DNA of 64,000 nt from Bacteriovorax sp037444575 (lineage in GTDB: Bacteria; Bdellovibrionota; Bacteriovoracia; Bacteriovoracales; Bacteriovoracaceae), in the NCBI GenBank assembly GCA_037444575.1, contig JBBIME010000014.1, positions 1 through 64,000 on the forward strand, in the 5' to 3' direction. This document shows, piece by piece, positions 46,024 through 53,074 of this stretch. Numbering within the stretch: position 1 is the stretch's first letter; every line of letters begins with the position of its first letter. The notes under the pieces were generated by a model. That model saw only the letters and a list, made by a program, of their open reading frames with translations. It was not told where the DNA came from and ran no database searches. Made by a program: the position numbers and the translations under genes.

Positions 46024-46824
46024 TTATTTTTTCTTAACGATATCAATAAAGGCCGCGATTCTATCTGGCATCTTTTTATAATTAAGGGTGCTCAGATAGA
46101 TTTGCGAAGATGGAAGACCCACGTCTTGTGTTTTTAATTGGTCTTCTTTTTTTATTAAATGATCAGGAACAATAGCTATTCCCATATCGTTTTTTACAAG
46201 TGAGATGATCGTGTCAAAAGAGTCTACCATCACAATGGATTCACTTTTATTTTTGCTGATTCTAAAAAGGTGATCAATATTACTAAAAACAATCCAACGA
46301 TGTTCATGAAGTTTTTTTCGATTCACTTCGTTTTTACCAATAAGAACTAATTTTTCTTCAAAAAGTTTAAGAGATGTTACAAGTTCAGATTGGATATTTT
46401 CTGTTCCGAAAATGAGATCATAGCGACCTTCTTCAATACCACTTTTTAGCTCAGGGATATCGGCCACGTGAATGCTTATGTCGCGAGTTTGATTTTTTAA
46501 ATAATCGACAAGCTTTGGAGTAAACCAGGTTTTTAGAAGACCTTCTAGAATCCCAATTGAAAGGGGAAGACTGTCTTCGCGTTCGAAAATTTGCATTGAT
46601 GTTTTTTCAAAGGAGAGTGAAGCTTGATAGAGCTCTTTCCCTTTTTCAGAAAGAATGACTTTCTTACTAGAGCGAATGATAAGTTCTTCTTGAAGCGCGT
46701 CCTCTAGAAGTTTTATCTGTCGGCTTACGGCCGATTGGGCGATATTTAATTCTTCGGCGGCCTTAGAGAAGCTTGAGTATTTCGCTGTTAGCATAAATGC
46801 TTTGAGGTAGCGAAAATCAAGCAT
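46024..46824 (-). CDS. LysR-family transcriptional regulator
   Basis: N-terminal winged HTH FSKAAEELNIAQSAVSRQIK within the first 65 residues, dimerisation helix, then a periplasmic-binding-like effector domain (PLSIGILEGLLKTWFTP, YDLIFGTENIQ, DMGIAIVPDHLIKK). At 266 residues it is about 30 shorter than usual, with a trimmed C-terminal lobe. The start overlaps the stop of the upstream A-type Fe-S-like gene by eight bases, so the two share a transcript rather than the usual divergent arrangement with a target. Confidence 0.9.
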   Translation of the reverse strand: MLDFRYLKAFMLTAKYSSFSKAAEELNIAQSAVSRQIKLLEDALQEELIIRSSKKVILSEKGKELYQASLSFEKTSMQIFEREDSLPLSIGILEGLLKTWFTPKLVDYLKNQTRDISIHVADIPELKSGIEEGRYDLIFGTENIQSELVTSLKLFEEKLVLIGKNEVNRKKLHEHRWIVFSNIDHLFRISKNKSESIVMVDSFDTIISLVKNDMGIAIVPDHLIKKEDQLKTQDVGLPSSQIYLSTLNYKKMPDRIAAFIDIVKKK

Positions 46825-47245
46825 CGTGTGCCCCAGAGATCATTGGTGGAGTTTTTGATGGCTGTGATCTCCAAAATTTACCTTTGAATTCACCTTGGGA
46901 GTGATTGACGATGACAAACCCTTCAGCATCTTTTTCAAAGTCTTGAACGAAATCGACAGAAGCTTCTTGTAAGTAGAAGGCAGCGAATGGATCGATAACG
47001 ATATAAATTTCTTCTTCTGTATTGGCGATGCGAATGCAAAAATCGTCATCGTTTAAATCAGTAAACCCTGCGGCGTAAGTGAATCCCTCACAGCCTTTTC
47101 CTGAAACAATTATGCGAAAATATTTTCCAGCGAGGGTAAAATCGTTTTCGATAATAAGTTTAAGCTGAGAAAGAGCATTCTGAGTGAACATGATCACCGG
47201 TGGGGTGACCATCTCTTTATTTACTTTGTTTTGTTTATATCCCAT
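46817..47245 (-). CDS. HesB/IscA-like protein lacking the C-terminal Cys pair
   Basis: A-type Fe-S carrier fold: PVIMFTQNALSQLKLIIEND, then FRIIVSGKGCEGFTYAAGF with the first conserved cysteine (Cys52) and a family-like middle IYIVIDPFAAFYLQEASVDF. The usual second and third cysteines (CGCG or CxC near the end) are missing, replaced by QGEFKGKFWR. It may bind iron or a cluster poorly, or have lost that role. The start is uncertain: TTG 47308, ATG 47245 and ATG 47212 are in frame, none with a good ribosome site; I use 47245. Cotranscribed with the LysR gene. Confidence 0.7.
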   Translation of the reverse strand: MGYKQNKVNKEMVTPPVIMFTQNALSQLKLIIENDFTLAGKYFRIIVSGKGCEGFTYAAGFTDLNDDDFCIRIANTEEEIYIVIDPFAAFYLQEASVDFVQDFEKDAEGFVIVNHSQGEFKGKFWRSQPSKTPPMISGAHDA

Positions 47246-47346
47246 GTGAAAAACCCAAGACGAAACTAGTGTGAAAATGTTATTGTTGTGTGTGGAAGTA
47301 CTATCCAACCAAAAAAGAATTTACAAGTCAAAAAAGGAATTTTTTT

Positions 47347-49077
47347 ATGCAGCTTCGCTATAAACTGACAATTGATGCACCTACGACGCACCAAGTGCGC
47401 GTTCAAATCGAAGGAAAAAAAGAATCTCATCAAAAAAAGCTGGACTTTTTTCTTCCGCGATGGAGTCCGGGTTCTTATTTAATCCGTGAATATTCACGCA
47501 ATCTGTCTCTTTTTATGGCCCAAACAAAAAATGGTGAGCGTCTTCAGCTCGACCAAAAAGATACCTCTGTCTTCACTATCGATTGGGAAAAAAGCGATCT
47601 TAAGAATAAAACGAACAGTGATGAATTTACTCTTTCTTATTCTGTGTACTGTCACGAATTAACCGTGAGAACTTCTCATGTTGATACTAGTCATGCTTTT
47701 TTACATTTGCCGACGCTTTTAATGGGAATTGTTGATCAAAAAATAACTGACCCATCTATTGAATTGGTCTTTCCCGTAAGCTGGTCTAAGATCACAACGG
47801 GATTAAAAGATATTTCACCTAAACGTGAAATCTTTTTATATTCGGCAAAAAATTATGATGACCTCATTGATTCTCCAATTGAAATTGGATGTCATGAAAC
47901 AGATGGTTTTCAGTTGGCCGGAGTAGATCACGATGTCGCTTTCTATGGAAACATTCTTCCTCATAAGGAAAATATAAAAGCAGATACCAAAAAAATTGTT
48001 GAACATATTGTGAGTTTTTTTGGGGGAATGCCTTACGAAAAATACTCTTTCATCACTCATTTTTCTCCGGGATTATATGGGGGATTGGAGCATTCTAATT
48101 CAACGGCCTTGCAGTTTTGTCCAACACAACTGACAAACAGAAAAGGTTATATCAACTATCTTGCCCTTGTTTGTCACGAATACTTTCATACATGGAACGT
48201 AAAGCGAATCAGACCACTTGAACTTGGACCTTTTAATTATTTAAAAGAAGCAACAACACCGCTTCTATGGCTTTCTGAGGGCCTTACATCGTTAATGGAT
48301 GAGCTTTTCATTTATCGCATGGGACTCATCTCGCTAGAAGAGTATCTCGAAATGCAAAAAGATAATTTGAACCGCTACTATGGAATTCCTGGGAAGAAAT
48401 TTCATTCATTAGATGATTCGTCTTATAATGCTTGGATCAAGTTATATCGCCCGGATGAAAATTCAAATAACTCAAGCATCAGTTATTATCTAAAAGGTGG
48501 AATTGCTTTCTTTGCGCTCAATATTCTTCTTTCTGAAAAAAAGAAAAGCATCAACGATTTATTAAGACTTCTATGGAGTGATTATCAAAAAAATCCTGAA
48601 AGAGGATTGGTTTCATCTCAAGTTCACAAGATGATCGAAGAGATAGGGGGAAGTGAGATCGCCTCTAAATTTGAGACGATGACTTCGACAACTGAAGATA
48701 TTGATCTTGAGACAATTTGCGCGAATGCAGGTCTTAAATTTGAGTGGGACAAATCTGAGACGCCTTGGCTTGGCGTTGATGTTGAATTCCAAGGAGACAG
48801 AGTTGTTGTTAAGTCTGTTATTCTCGATGGCCCAGGATTTAAAGCAGGGTTAAATGCAGGCGATGAAATTATTGCAATTAATGGAATGAGAGTTTTAAAA
48901 GATCGCTTTAATGATTATGGCAAATATTTACGAGTTAATGAAACATACACTTTTACAGTGTCGAGGCTTTCGCTAGTCCAAGATATTTCTCTTAATGTAG
49001 GAGTGACTCCAGCGAAGCTAAAAGGCATATCTGTTGTTGATAAAGCGTTGGCGGAGAGTGTGTTTAATCCGAAATAA
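47347..49077 (+). CDS. M61-family (glycyl aminopeptidase) metallopeptidase with PDZ domain
   Basis: Zinc aminopeptidase fold. LDFFLPRWSPGSYLIREYSRN is the conserved N-terminal M61 motif; the zinc motif HEYFHTWNVKRIRP has His277, Glu278 and His281, with Glu311 in WLSEGLTSLMDE as third ligand. A PDZ domain closes the protein (PWLGVDVEFQGDRVVVKSV, then AGLNAGDEIIAINGMRV). No signal peptide, so likely cytoplasmic. The ATG at 47347 follows AAGGA at good distance; the GTG at 47290 is unlikely. A strong terminator follows. Confidence 0.92.
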   Translation: MQLRYKLTIDAPTTHQVRVQIEGKKESHQKKLDFFLPRWSPGSYLIREYSRNLSLFMAQTKNGERLQLDQKDTSVFTIDWEKSDLKNKTNSDEFTLSYSVYCHELTVRTSHVDTSHAFLHLPTLLMGIVDQKITDPSIELVFPVSWSKITTGLKDISPKREIFLYSAKNYDDLIDSPIEIGCHETDGFQLAGVDHDVAFYGNILPHKENIKADTKKIVEHIVSFFGGMPYEKYSFITHFSPGLYGGLEHSNSTALQFCPTQLTNRKGYINYLALVCHEYFHTWNVKRIRPLELGPFNYLKEATTPLLWLSEGLTSLMDELFIYRMGLISLEEYLEMQKDNLNRYYGIPGKKFHSLDDSSYNAWIKLYRPDENSNNSSISYYLKGGIAFFALNILLSEKKKSINDLLRLLWSDYQKNPERGLVSSQVHKMIEEIGGSEIASKFETMTSTTEDIDLETICANAGLKFEWDKSETPWLGVDVEFQGDRVVVKSVILDGPGFKAGLNAGDEIIAINGMRVLKDRFNDYGKYLRVNETYTFTVSRLSLVQDISLNVGVTPAKLKGISVVDKALAESVFNPK

Positions 49078-49087
49078 AATTTATGGT

Positions 49088-49126
49088 CCTAGCTCTCATT
49101 TTCAGAAATGAGAGCTAGGTTTCTTT
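49088..49126 (+). terminator. Rho-independent terminator after the M61 peptidase gene
   Basis: A 14-base perfect stem, CCTAGCTCTCATTT / AAATGAGAGCTAGG, four-base loop TCAG, then TTTCTTT. The tract on the other side is AT-rich, so it may also serve the convergent small gene. Confidence 0.88.
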
Positions 49127-49134
49127 GAAACTGC

Positions 49135-49476
49135 TTATTTACAAGAAAAATCGTATTCGCCCATTTTTGCAAGTCCGCCATTTCCTTCTAAAACCTGGTT
49201 TTCTACTTCCATAGTTGAAGTTATTCCTTGAACTGCATATAAAGTGTAGTCAGGAGAGTTTTGAGTTTGAAGTTTGGTGACATTTAAGGTTCTCATTCTG
49301 TAGTTGTAAAGCCTAGCTTTAAAGAGTGTTACGTTTTTGTCGTTAATTTCTAAGATGAAATAGCGAAAGCCAGTGCTATTTTGTACGCGGGTACAAGTAA
49401 CAAGTTTTTGATCAGCGTGAGCAACTGAAGTGAAGATGAACAAACTTAATAAAGAGAGAACTAAAGACAATTTCAT
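49135..49476 (-). CDS. Small exported protein of unknown function
   Basis: Signal peptide of about 21 residues (ending VAHAD), then about 92 mature residues with a beta-rich pattern (FRYFILEINDKNVTLFKARL, PDYTLYAVQGITSTMEVENQ) and two cysteines, near the start (VTCTRV) and as the second-last residue (FSCK), likely a disulfide. AGGAGG lies five bases before ATG, so it should be well translated, and a good promoter lies just upstream. A single-gene unit. Confidence 0.75.
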   Translation of the reverse strand: MKLSLVLSLLSLFIFTSVAHADQKLVTCTRVQNSTGFRYFILEINDKNVTLFKARLYNYRMRTLNVTKLQTQNSPDYTLYAVQGITSTMEVENQVLEGNGGLAKMGEYDFSCK

Positions 49477-49505
49477 AAGAACCTCCTATTAGAAACCTTA
49501 GAATA

Positions 49506-49535
49506 TCTATAGCACCCGCCGCTCTTTTACTTCAA
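49506..49535 (-). promoter_or_regulatory. Predicted promoter of the small exported protein gene
   Basis: Minus strand TTGAAG, 18-base spacer, TATAGA, about 30 bases before the AGGAGG-led start at 49476. One of the better sigma-70-like matches in the window. Confidence 0.5.
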
Positions 49536-49725
49536 TTGAATATTACTTAATGAACTCATAAGAAATTTAGTGTTACTAAACTTTTTAGTTGCCGCTATGA
49601 AAATTGATAATCTTTAGTTATCGAGACGGATTTTGAAATCCTATCTTAGTGAAAAATTCATCGCTAAATTATCTATTAATTCAAAAATGAAATAAATGAC
49701 TTCAAAAGGTATTTGATCTTTTCAT
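49536..49725. other. AT-rich intergenic stretch with nothing recognised
   Basis: About 190 bases between the promoter of the exported-protein gene and the small RNA/peptide locus. No coding frame, hairpin or repeat was recognised here. A plus-strand promoter for the peptide locus could lie in it, but no clear match stands out. Confidence 0.4.
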
Positions 49726-49756
49726 AAAAAAACACCCTCAGGTATGAGGGTGTTTT
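49726..49756 (-). terminator. Rho-independent terminator of the predicted antisense RNA
   Basis: Stem AACACCCTCA / TGAGGGTGTT with a four-base loop, extendable by two A-T pairs. On the minus strand it is followed by a run of T (A-run 49726-49732). On the plus strand it is followed by AAGG with no T-run past the stem, so the orientation is minus. Confidence 0.8.
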
Positions 49757-49772
49757 AAGGTATTAAAAGTCT
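49755..49772 (+). repeat. Direct repeat copy 1 (18 nt)
   Basis: TTAAGGTATTAAAAGTCT, identical to 49899-49916, 144 bases downstream. Copy 1 lies in the predicted antisense RNA, beside its terminator. It is not in a translatable frame: a stop in the matching frame precedes it and there is no start codon. Confidence 0.85.
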
Positions 49773-49813
49773 CTCGACGGTCTAGCAAACCGTATGACCG
49801 AGGGATTAGTTAA

Positions 49814-49841
49814 ATCTTATCAGTTCGATGAAAAAGAGCAA
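49814..49841 (-). promoter_or_regulatory. Weak promoter candidate for the antisense RNA
   Basis: Minus strand TTGCTC, 16-base spacer, TAAGAT, predicting a start near 49807. Three and four of six consensus bases match, so this rests mainly on position. Confidence 0.3.
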
Positions 49842-49851
49842 GAAATTTAAT

Positions 49852-49904
49852 CCTTAAGCTCTCGCCAATGAAGGCATGTCTTTAGGAGGCAAGGATGCTT
49901 AAGG
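49852..49904. repeat. Inverted repeat enclosing the peptide gene's ribosome site
   Basis: CCTTAAG (49852-49858) and CTTAAGG (49898-49904) are perfect arms around the AGGAGG and ATG of the small peptide gene. In the mRNA they could pair and close off the translation start. The right arm overlaps the 18-nt repeat targeted by the antisense RNA, so structure and antisense could compete. Confidence 0.45.
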
Positions 49905-49978
49905 TATTAAAAGTCTTAGTGCTAATAATCAAGCTTGTAAAATTACTAGCAATAATTTACAAACTCATTTTTAGCTAA
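49895..49978 (+). CDS. 27-residue hydrophobic lysine-rich peptide, type I toxin-like
   Basis: ATG preceded by AGGAGG with a five-base spacer, 27 codons, TAA, then a terminator 12 bases on. The peptide begins MLKVLKVLVLIIKLV and continues with a second Leu/Ile-rich half ending YKLIFS. Lys at positions 3, 6, 13, 16 and 23 falls mostly on one face of a helix; nearly all else is Leu, Ile, Val. This amphipathic membrane-helix design matches small toxins such as TisB in character, not in sequence. The predicted antisense RNA would cover its first codons. Expression and toxicity are unproven. Confidence 0.6.
   Translation: MLKVLKVLVLIIKLVKLLAIIYKLIFS
49899..49916 (+). repeat. Direct repeat copy 2 (18 nt), within the peptide start region
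   Basis: Identical to 49755-49772. It covers codons 2 to 8 of the 27-residue peptide gene, so the complement of copy 1 in an antisense RNA would pair next to the start codon. A second shorter match, CTAGCAA, occurs in the same order at 49782-49788 and 49946-49952. Confidence 0.85.
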
Positions 49979-49990
49979 ACTATGACTTGG

Positions 49991-50016
49991 GGGAGGAGAA
50001 ATTCCTCCCTTTTTTA
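49991..50016 (+). terminator. Rho-independent terminator of the small peptide gene
   Basis: Stem GGGAGGA / TCCTCCC with a five-base loop, followed by TTTTTT, 12 bases after the peptide stop codon. It closes a transcript of about 160 bases or less. Confidence 0.88.
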
Positions 50017-50103
50017 TTTTTCTTGTCGAAACGAAGTCTGGACGTGATTTATTCTTTTGCTTTGACGATCAAAAGCTAATGCTTTCAACATTCTGATTGC
50101 TAT

Positions 50104-50643
50104 TCAAACCAATTTCTCAATTTTCGCGATTGCAATGCTTAGCTCTCTATTGTCAAAAGTAAGCTTTTGGGTTGAAACTTTTCCTCTGAGCTCTTTTCTC
50201 TCATTCGTCCAGAACACACCTTCTTGAATAATGATTTTTGAAAGCACCAAGACTCCAGGGAACCCAAGAGGAGAGAGTGATTTAAAAGCGGCCTCTTTCA
50301 TGGTCCAAAGCTCTAGATCATTTTCATAAATTGAATCTTTCGGATGGCGAAAAAATTTTTGAGTCCCTTCTTTTAAAATGCGATTGCTCCATTCGATGTC
50401 TATCCCGAGGGATTGGTAGTCTTTTTTATGGGCAAGGACTGCGGCCCCCGCCCCTTTAGTGTGGGAGAGGGAAGTGAGGTATTCGGGAAATTTGGGTAAA
50501 TTTTGGAAATCCAACAAGGTCAGGTCAACACTCAGGTCTACAATCTGGTGACCTTCCTTTTCGAGTAAATGCTTGAGGGCCATACGGGAATTTGTGTATG
50601 CGTCATTGCTGGCAGAAATATGAACTTCGTGTGTTATTTTCAT
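50104..50643 (-). CDS. 4'-phosphopantetheinyl transferase (Sfp/EntD superfamily)
   Basis: Transfers phosphopantetheine from CoA to carrier proteins. The magnesium-binding motif SLGIDIEWSNR and the downstream WTMKEAAFKSLSPLGFPG are the two hallmark motifs; SHTKGAGAAVLAHK matches the CoA-binding SHS-type region. No polyketide or peptide synthetase is in the window, so it may serve acyl carrier protein or a distant pathway. Start uncertain: ATG at 50643, 50676 and 50697 are in frame and none has a good ribosome site. Confidence 0.85.
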   Translation of the reverse strand: MKITHEVHISASNDAYTNSRMALKHLLEKEGHQIVDLSVDLTLLDFQNLPKFPEYLTSLSHTKGAGAAVLAHKKDYQSLGIDIEWSNRILKEGTQKFFRHPKDSIYENDLELWTMKEAAFKSLSPLGFPGVLVLSKIIIQEGVFWTNERKELRGKVSTQKLTFDNRELSIAIAKIEKLV

Positions 50644-50718
50644 CAAAACGTATTGCAGTTTAAAAAAATTTGCCATAAAAGGGAAGACCAAAACCATTCA
50701 CTCAAGGATTACACGAAA

Positions 50719-50805
50719 ATGATGCCAGAAGAAATGCAGGCAACTCTCGCAACTATTCTCCTCTTTTTTATGCTAGTCGCAATGATGTGCTTAAAAACTA
50801 TTTAA
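50719..50805 (+). CDS. Possible 28-residue single-helix membrane microprotein
   Basis: MMPEEMQATLATILLFFMLV followed by eight more residues, TAA at 50803. A short acidic start and one Leu/Met-rich membrane helix. AAGGA lies about eleven bases upstream, rather far. It occupies the gap between the phosphopantetheinyl transferase and glutamine synthetase genes; the longer frame to 50569 is not plausible. Weakly supported. Confidence 0.3.
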   Translation: MMPEEMQATLATILLFFMLVAMMCLKTI

Positions 50806-50813
50806 GATAGCTC

Positions 50814-50842
50814 TTTAATCTTTGTTTATTCGTTCCTATAAT
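50814..50842 (+). promoter_or_regulatory. Predicted promoter of glutamine synthetase III
   Basis: TTTAAT, 17-base spacer, perfect TATAAT, predicting a start near 50849 and a leader of about 33 bases to the ATG at 50882. The -10 is strong, the -35 weak. Confidence 0.5.
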
Positions 50843-50881
50843 TATCTCCTGTTAGATACCCATCATATCAGGAGAGCCCAA

Positions 50882-53059
50882 ATGAGTGTTTCTGAATTAC
50901 GTAGTAAAGCGACTTCTAGAACCCCAAGACATTTTGAAATTCCTAAAGATAATCGTGGCGCTCCTAAAAGAGTTAGTGATTATTATGGTGAACTCACTTT
51001 TGATTTCAAAACATCTGAAGATATTTCTGATTCAATTAAAAAAGATATTGTTAAGGCCATCGATGCAGGCCAGGGAATAAAAAAAGAGTACGCTGAAGCA
51101 GTAGCAAAAGCAGTTACTTCTTGGGCAGTTAAAAATGGGGCGACTCACTTCTGTCACTGGTTTCAACCATTGACTGGTGGGACAGCTGAAAAGCACGATG
51201 CCTTTTTTCAAATTAAAGATGGAAAACCTATTGAGCGCTTGTCGGCTTCTCAACTTATGCAAGGTGAGCCGGATGCTTCATCTTTTCCTAACGGTGGATC
51301 TCGCACAACTTTTGAGGCCAGAGGATACACAACTTGGGATTTAACAAGCCCTATGTTTCTTATCGAATCTACAAATGGAAGAACACTTTGTATTCCTACA
51401 GCGTTTGTTTCTTATAACGGTGATGCTCTCGACGTTAAAACACCGCTTCTTAGATCTATTTCAAAATTAAGTGATGCTGCTACAAAATTTTTGAATTTAG
51501 CAGGTCATAAAGATACAACTTCTGTTCATACAACGTGTGGGGCCGAGCAAGAGTATTTTTTAATTGATAAAGCATTTTATTTTGCTCGCCCTGATTTAGT
51601 TATGACAGGTAGAACTCTTTTTGGAGCTCTTACAACGAGAAACCAACAGCTAGAAGATCACTACTTTGGTTTAATTCCAGATCGCGTTTTAGCATTTATG
51701 CAGGAATTAGATTACGAGCTTCATCGTTTAGGGATTCCTTCTAAAACACGTCACAATGAAGTTGCTCCAGCGCAATTTGAGTTAGCTCCAATTTTTTCTG
51801 AAGCAAACGTGGCCGCAGATAACAATCAAATGGTCATGACAACGATGAGAAGAGTTGCTGAAAAACACGACATGATGGTTCTTTTACACGAAAAACCATT
51901 TGCTGGAATCAACGGATCAGGTAAACACGTTAACTGGTCAATGAGTGACAACACGGGATTAAATTTACTTGAGCCAGGAAATGAGCCACATTCAAATTTA
52001 AGATTTCTTGCAACTGTCGCAATAATTGTTAAAGCACTTCATCGCCATTCTAAACCACTTCGCATGGCGATTTCTGGAGCAGGCAACGATCACAGACTTG
52101 GGGCAAATGAAGCTCCTCCGAGTATTATCTCTGCTTATTTAGGAGATACTCTTGGAAATATTTTCCATTCAATTGCTTCTGATCAAACTTTTTCTCCTAC
52201 AAAGAATAAAGTTATTGATCTAGGAACAAATCAGCTTGCTCATTTACTAAGAGATAACACTGACAGAAATAGAACATCGCCATTTGCTTTCACTGGAAAT
52301 AAATTTGAATTCCGTGCTGTCGGATCTAGCCACGCTATTGGTTTTCCAATGACAATTTTAAATGCGGCCGTCACTGATGTCATGATGGAGGCAAATGCTT
52401 ATCTTGAAGCTGAAATAGCTAATGGACAGACAATTGATCAAGCACTCACAAGTTTAACAAAAAAATTAACTACTGAATCTCATCAAGCGGTATTTAATGG
52501 CGATGGTTATTCTAAAGAGTGGGTTGAAGAGGCAAAAAGACGTGGTCTTCCAAATCTTCGCACGACTCCAGAGGCTTTAAAAACGATGACAGAGAAAGGA
52601 GCTTACGACTTTCTTGTAAATCTAGGAATTTTTAAAGCTGAGGAAATTGATACTCGCTACAATATTCTTCTTGAGAGATATATTAAAATTCGCGAAATCG
52701 AACTAGAGACAATGATTGATATGATTCACCAATTTGTGATTCCATCAGGACTTGATTATAAAAAAGTTCTCGCAAAAGTTATCAAGAACCAATCAGCAAT
52801 CGGTGTTTCTTCTCAATTTGAAATGGAAGCGTATAAAAAAGTTTCTGCGAAAATTGATGAGGTCTATGCTCTTTCTCAAAATCTAGGAAAAGAATTAACT
52901 GGAGATCATTCTGATCATCAGAAGTATGCTGAAAAAATTGCTCACGAGTTAATGAGTGTGAGTACAACAATGGCCACAATCTGTAATGAGTTAGAAGACC
53001 TTATTCCAAACCAATTTTACAATTTGCCTAAATACTACGATATGTTGTTTTTAAGATAG
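50882..53059 (+). CDS. glnN: Glutamine synthetase type III
   Basis: ATP-dependent glutamine synthesis from glutamate and ammonium. About 725 residues, the size of GSIII rather than GSI (about 470). GSIII landmarks: THFCHWFQPLTGGTAEKHD, KTRHNEVAPAQFELAPIF, KPFAGINGSGKHVNWSMSD and SGAGNDHRLGANEAPPSI. Start at 50882 has AGGAGAG upstream; the longer frame to 50822 has no support. A long helical C-terminus follows the catalytic core. GSIII enzymes are not controlled by adenylylation at a GSI-type Tyr. Single-gene unit behind a good -10. Confidence 0.96.
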   Translation: MSVSELRSKATSRTPRHFEIPKDNRGAPKRVSDYYGELTFDFKTSEDISDSIKKDIVKAIDAGQGIKKEYAEAVAKAVTSWAVKNGATHFCHWFQPLTGGTAEKHDAFFQIKDGKPIERLSASQLMQGEPDASSFPNGGSRTTFEARGYTTWDLTSPMFLIESTNGRTLCIPTAFVSYNGDALDVKTPLLRSISKLSDAATKFLNLAGHKDTTSVHTTCGAEQEYFLIDKAFYFARPDLVMTGRTLFGALTTRNQQLEDHYFGLIPDRVLAFMQELDYELHRLGIPSKTRHNEVAPAQFELAPIFSEANVAADNNQMVMTTMRRVAEKHDMMVLLHEKPFAGINGSGKHVNWSMSDNTGLNLLEPGNEPHSNLRFLATVAIIVKALHRHSKPLRMAISGAGNDHRLGANEAPPSIISAYLGDTLGNIFHSIASDQTFSPTKNKVIDLGTNQLAHLLRDNTDRNRTSPFAFTGNKFEFRAVGSSHAIGFPMTILNAAVTDVMMEANAYLEAEIANGQTIDQALTSLTKKLTTESHQAVFNGDGYSKEWVEEAKRRGLPNLRTTPEALKTMTEKGAYDFLVNLGIFKAEEIDTRYNILLERYIKIREIELETMIDMIHQFVIPSGLDYKKVLAKVIKNQSAIGVSSQFEMEAYKKVSAKIDEVYALSQNLGKELTGDHSDHQKYAEKIAHELMSVSTTMATICNELEDLIPNQFYNLPKYYDMLFLR

Positions 53060-53074
53060 TTTGGTTATTTGGGA

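Larger units (their letters stand above)
49726..49807 (-). ncRNA. Predicted antisense RNA, antitoxin-like (about 80 nt)
   Basis: Minus-strand transcript predicted from three elements. A promoter-like pair lies at 49814-49841. A 5' hairpin has stem ACGGT/ACCGT (49777-49793) and the 7-base loop TTGCTAG. A perfect terminator lies at 49726-49756. Between them is the complement of an 18-base direct repeat. The RNA can therefore pair in trans with the start of the 27-residue peptide gene (49899-49916), and its hairpin loop can pair with CTAGCAA at 49946-49952. This is the logic of par/Fst RNA II. Transcription is inferred. Confidence 0.5.

Noticed and set aside
49744..49758. Four-codon frame (MRVF) on the plus strand within the hairpin at 49726-49756
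   Set aside because: No ribosome site and too short to mean anything; the hairpin is better explained as a minus-strand terminator.
50569..50718. Upstream part of a 78-residue plus-strand frame across the phosphopantetheinyl transferase start
   Set aside because: It is antisense to a well-supported gene and has no start signals; only the last 28 codons have any case.
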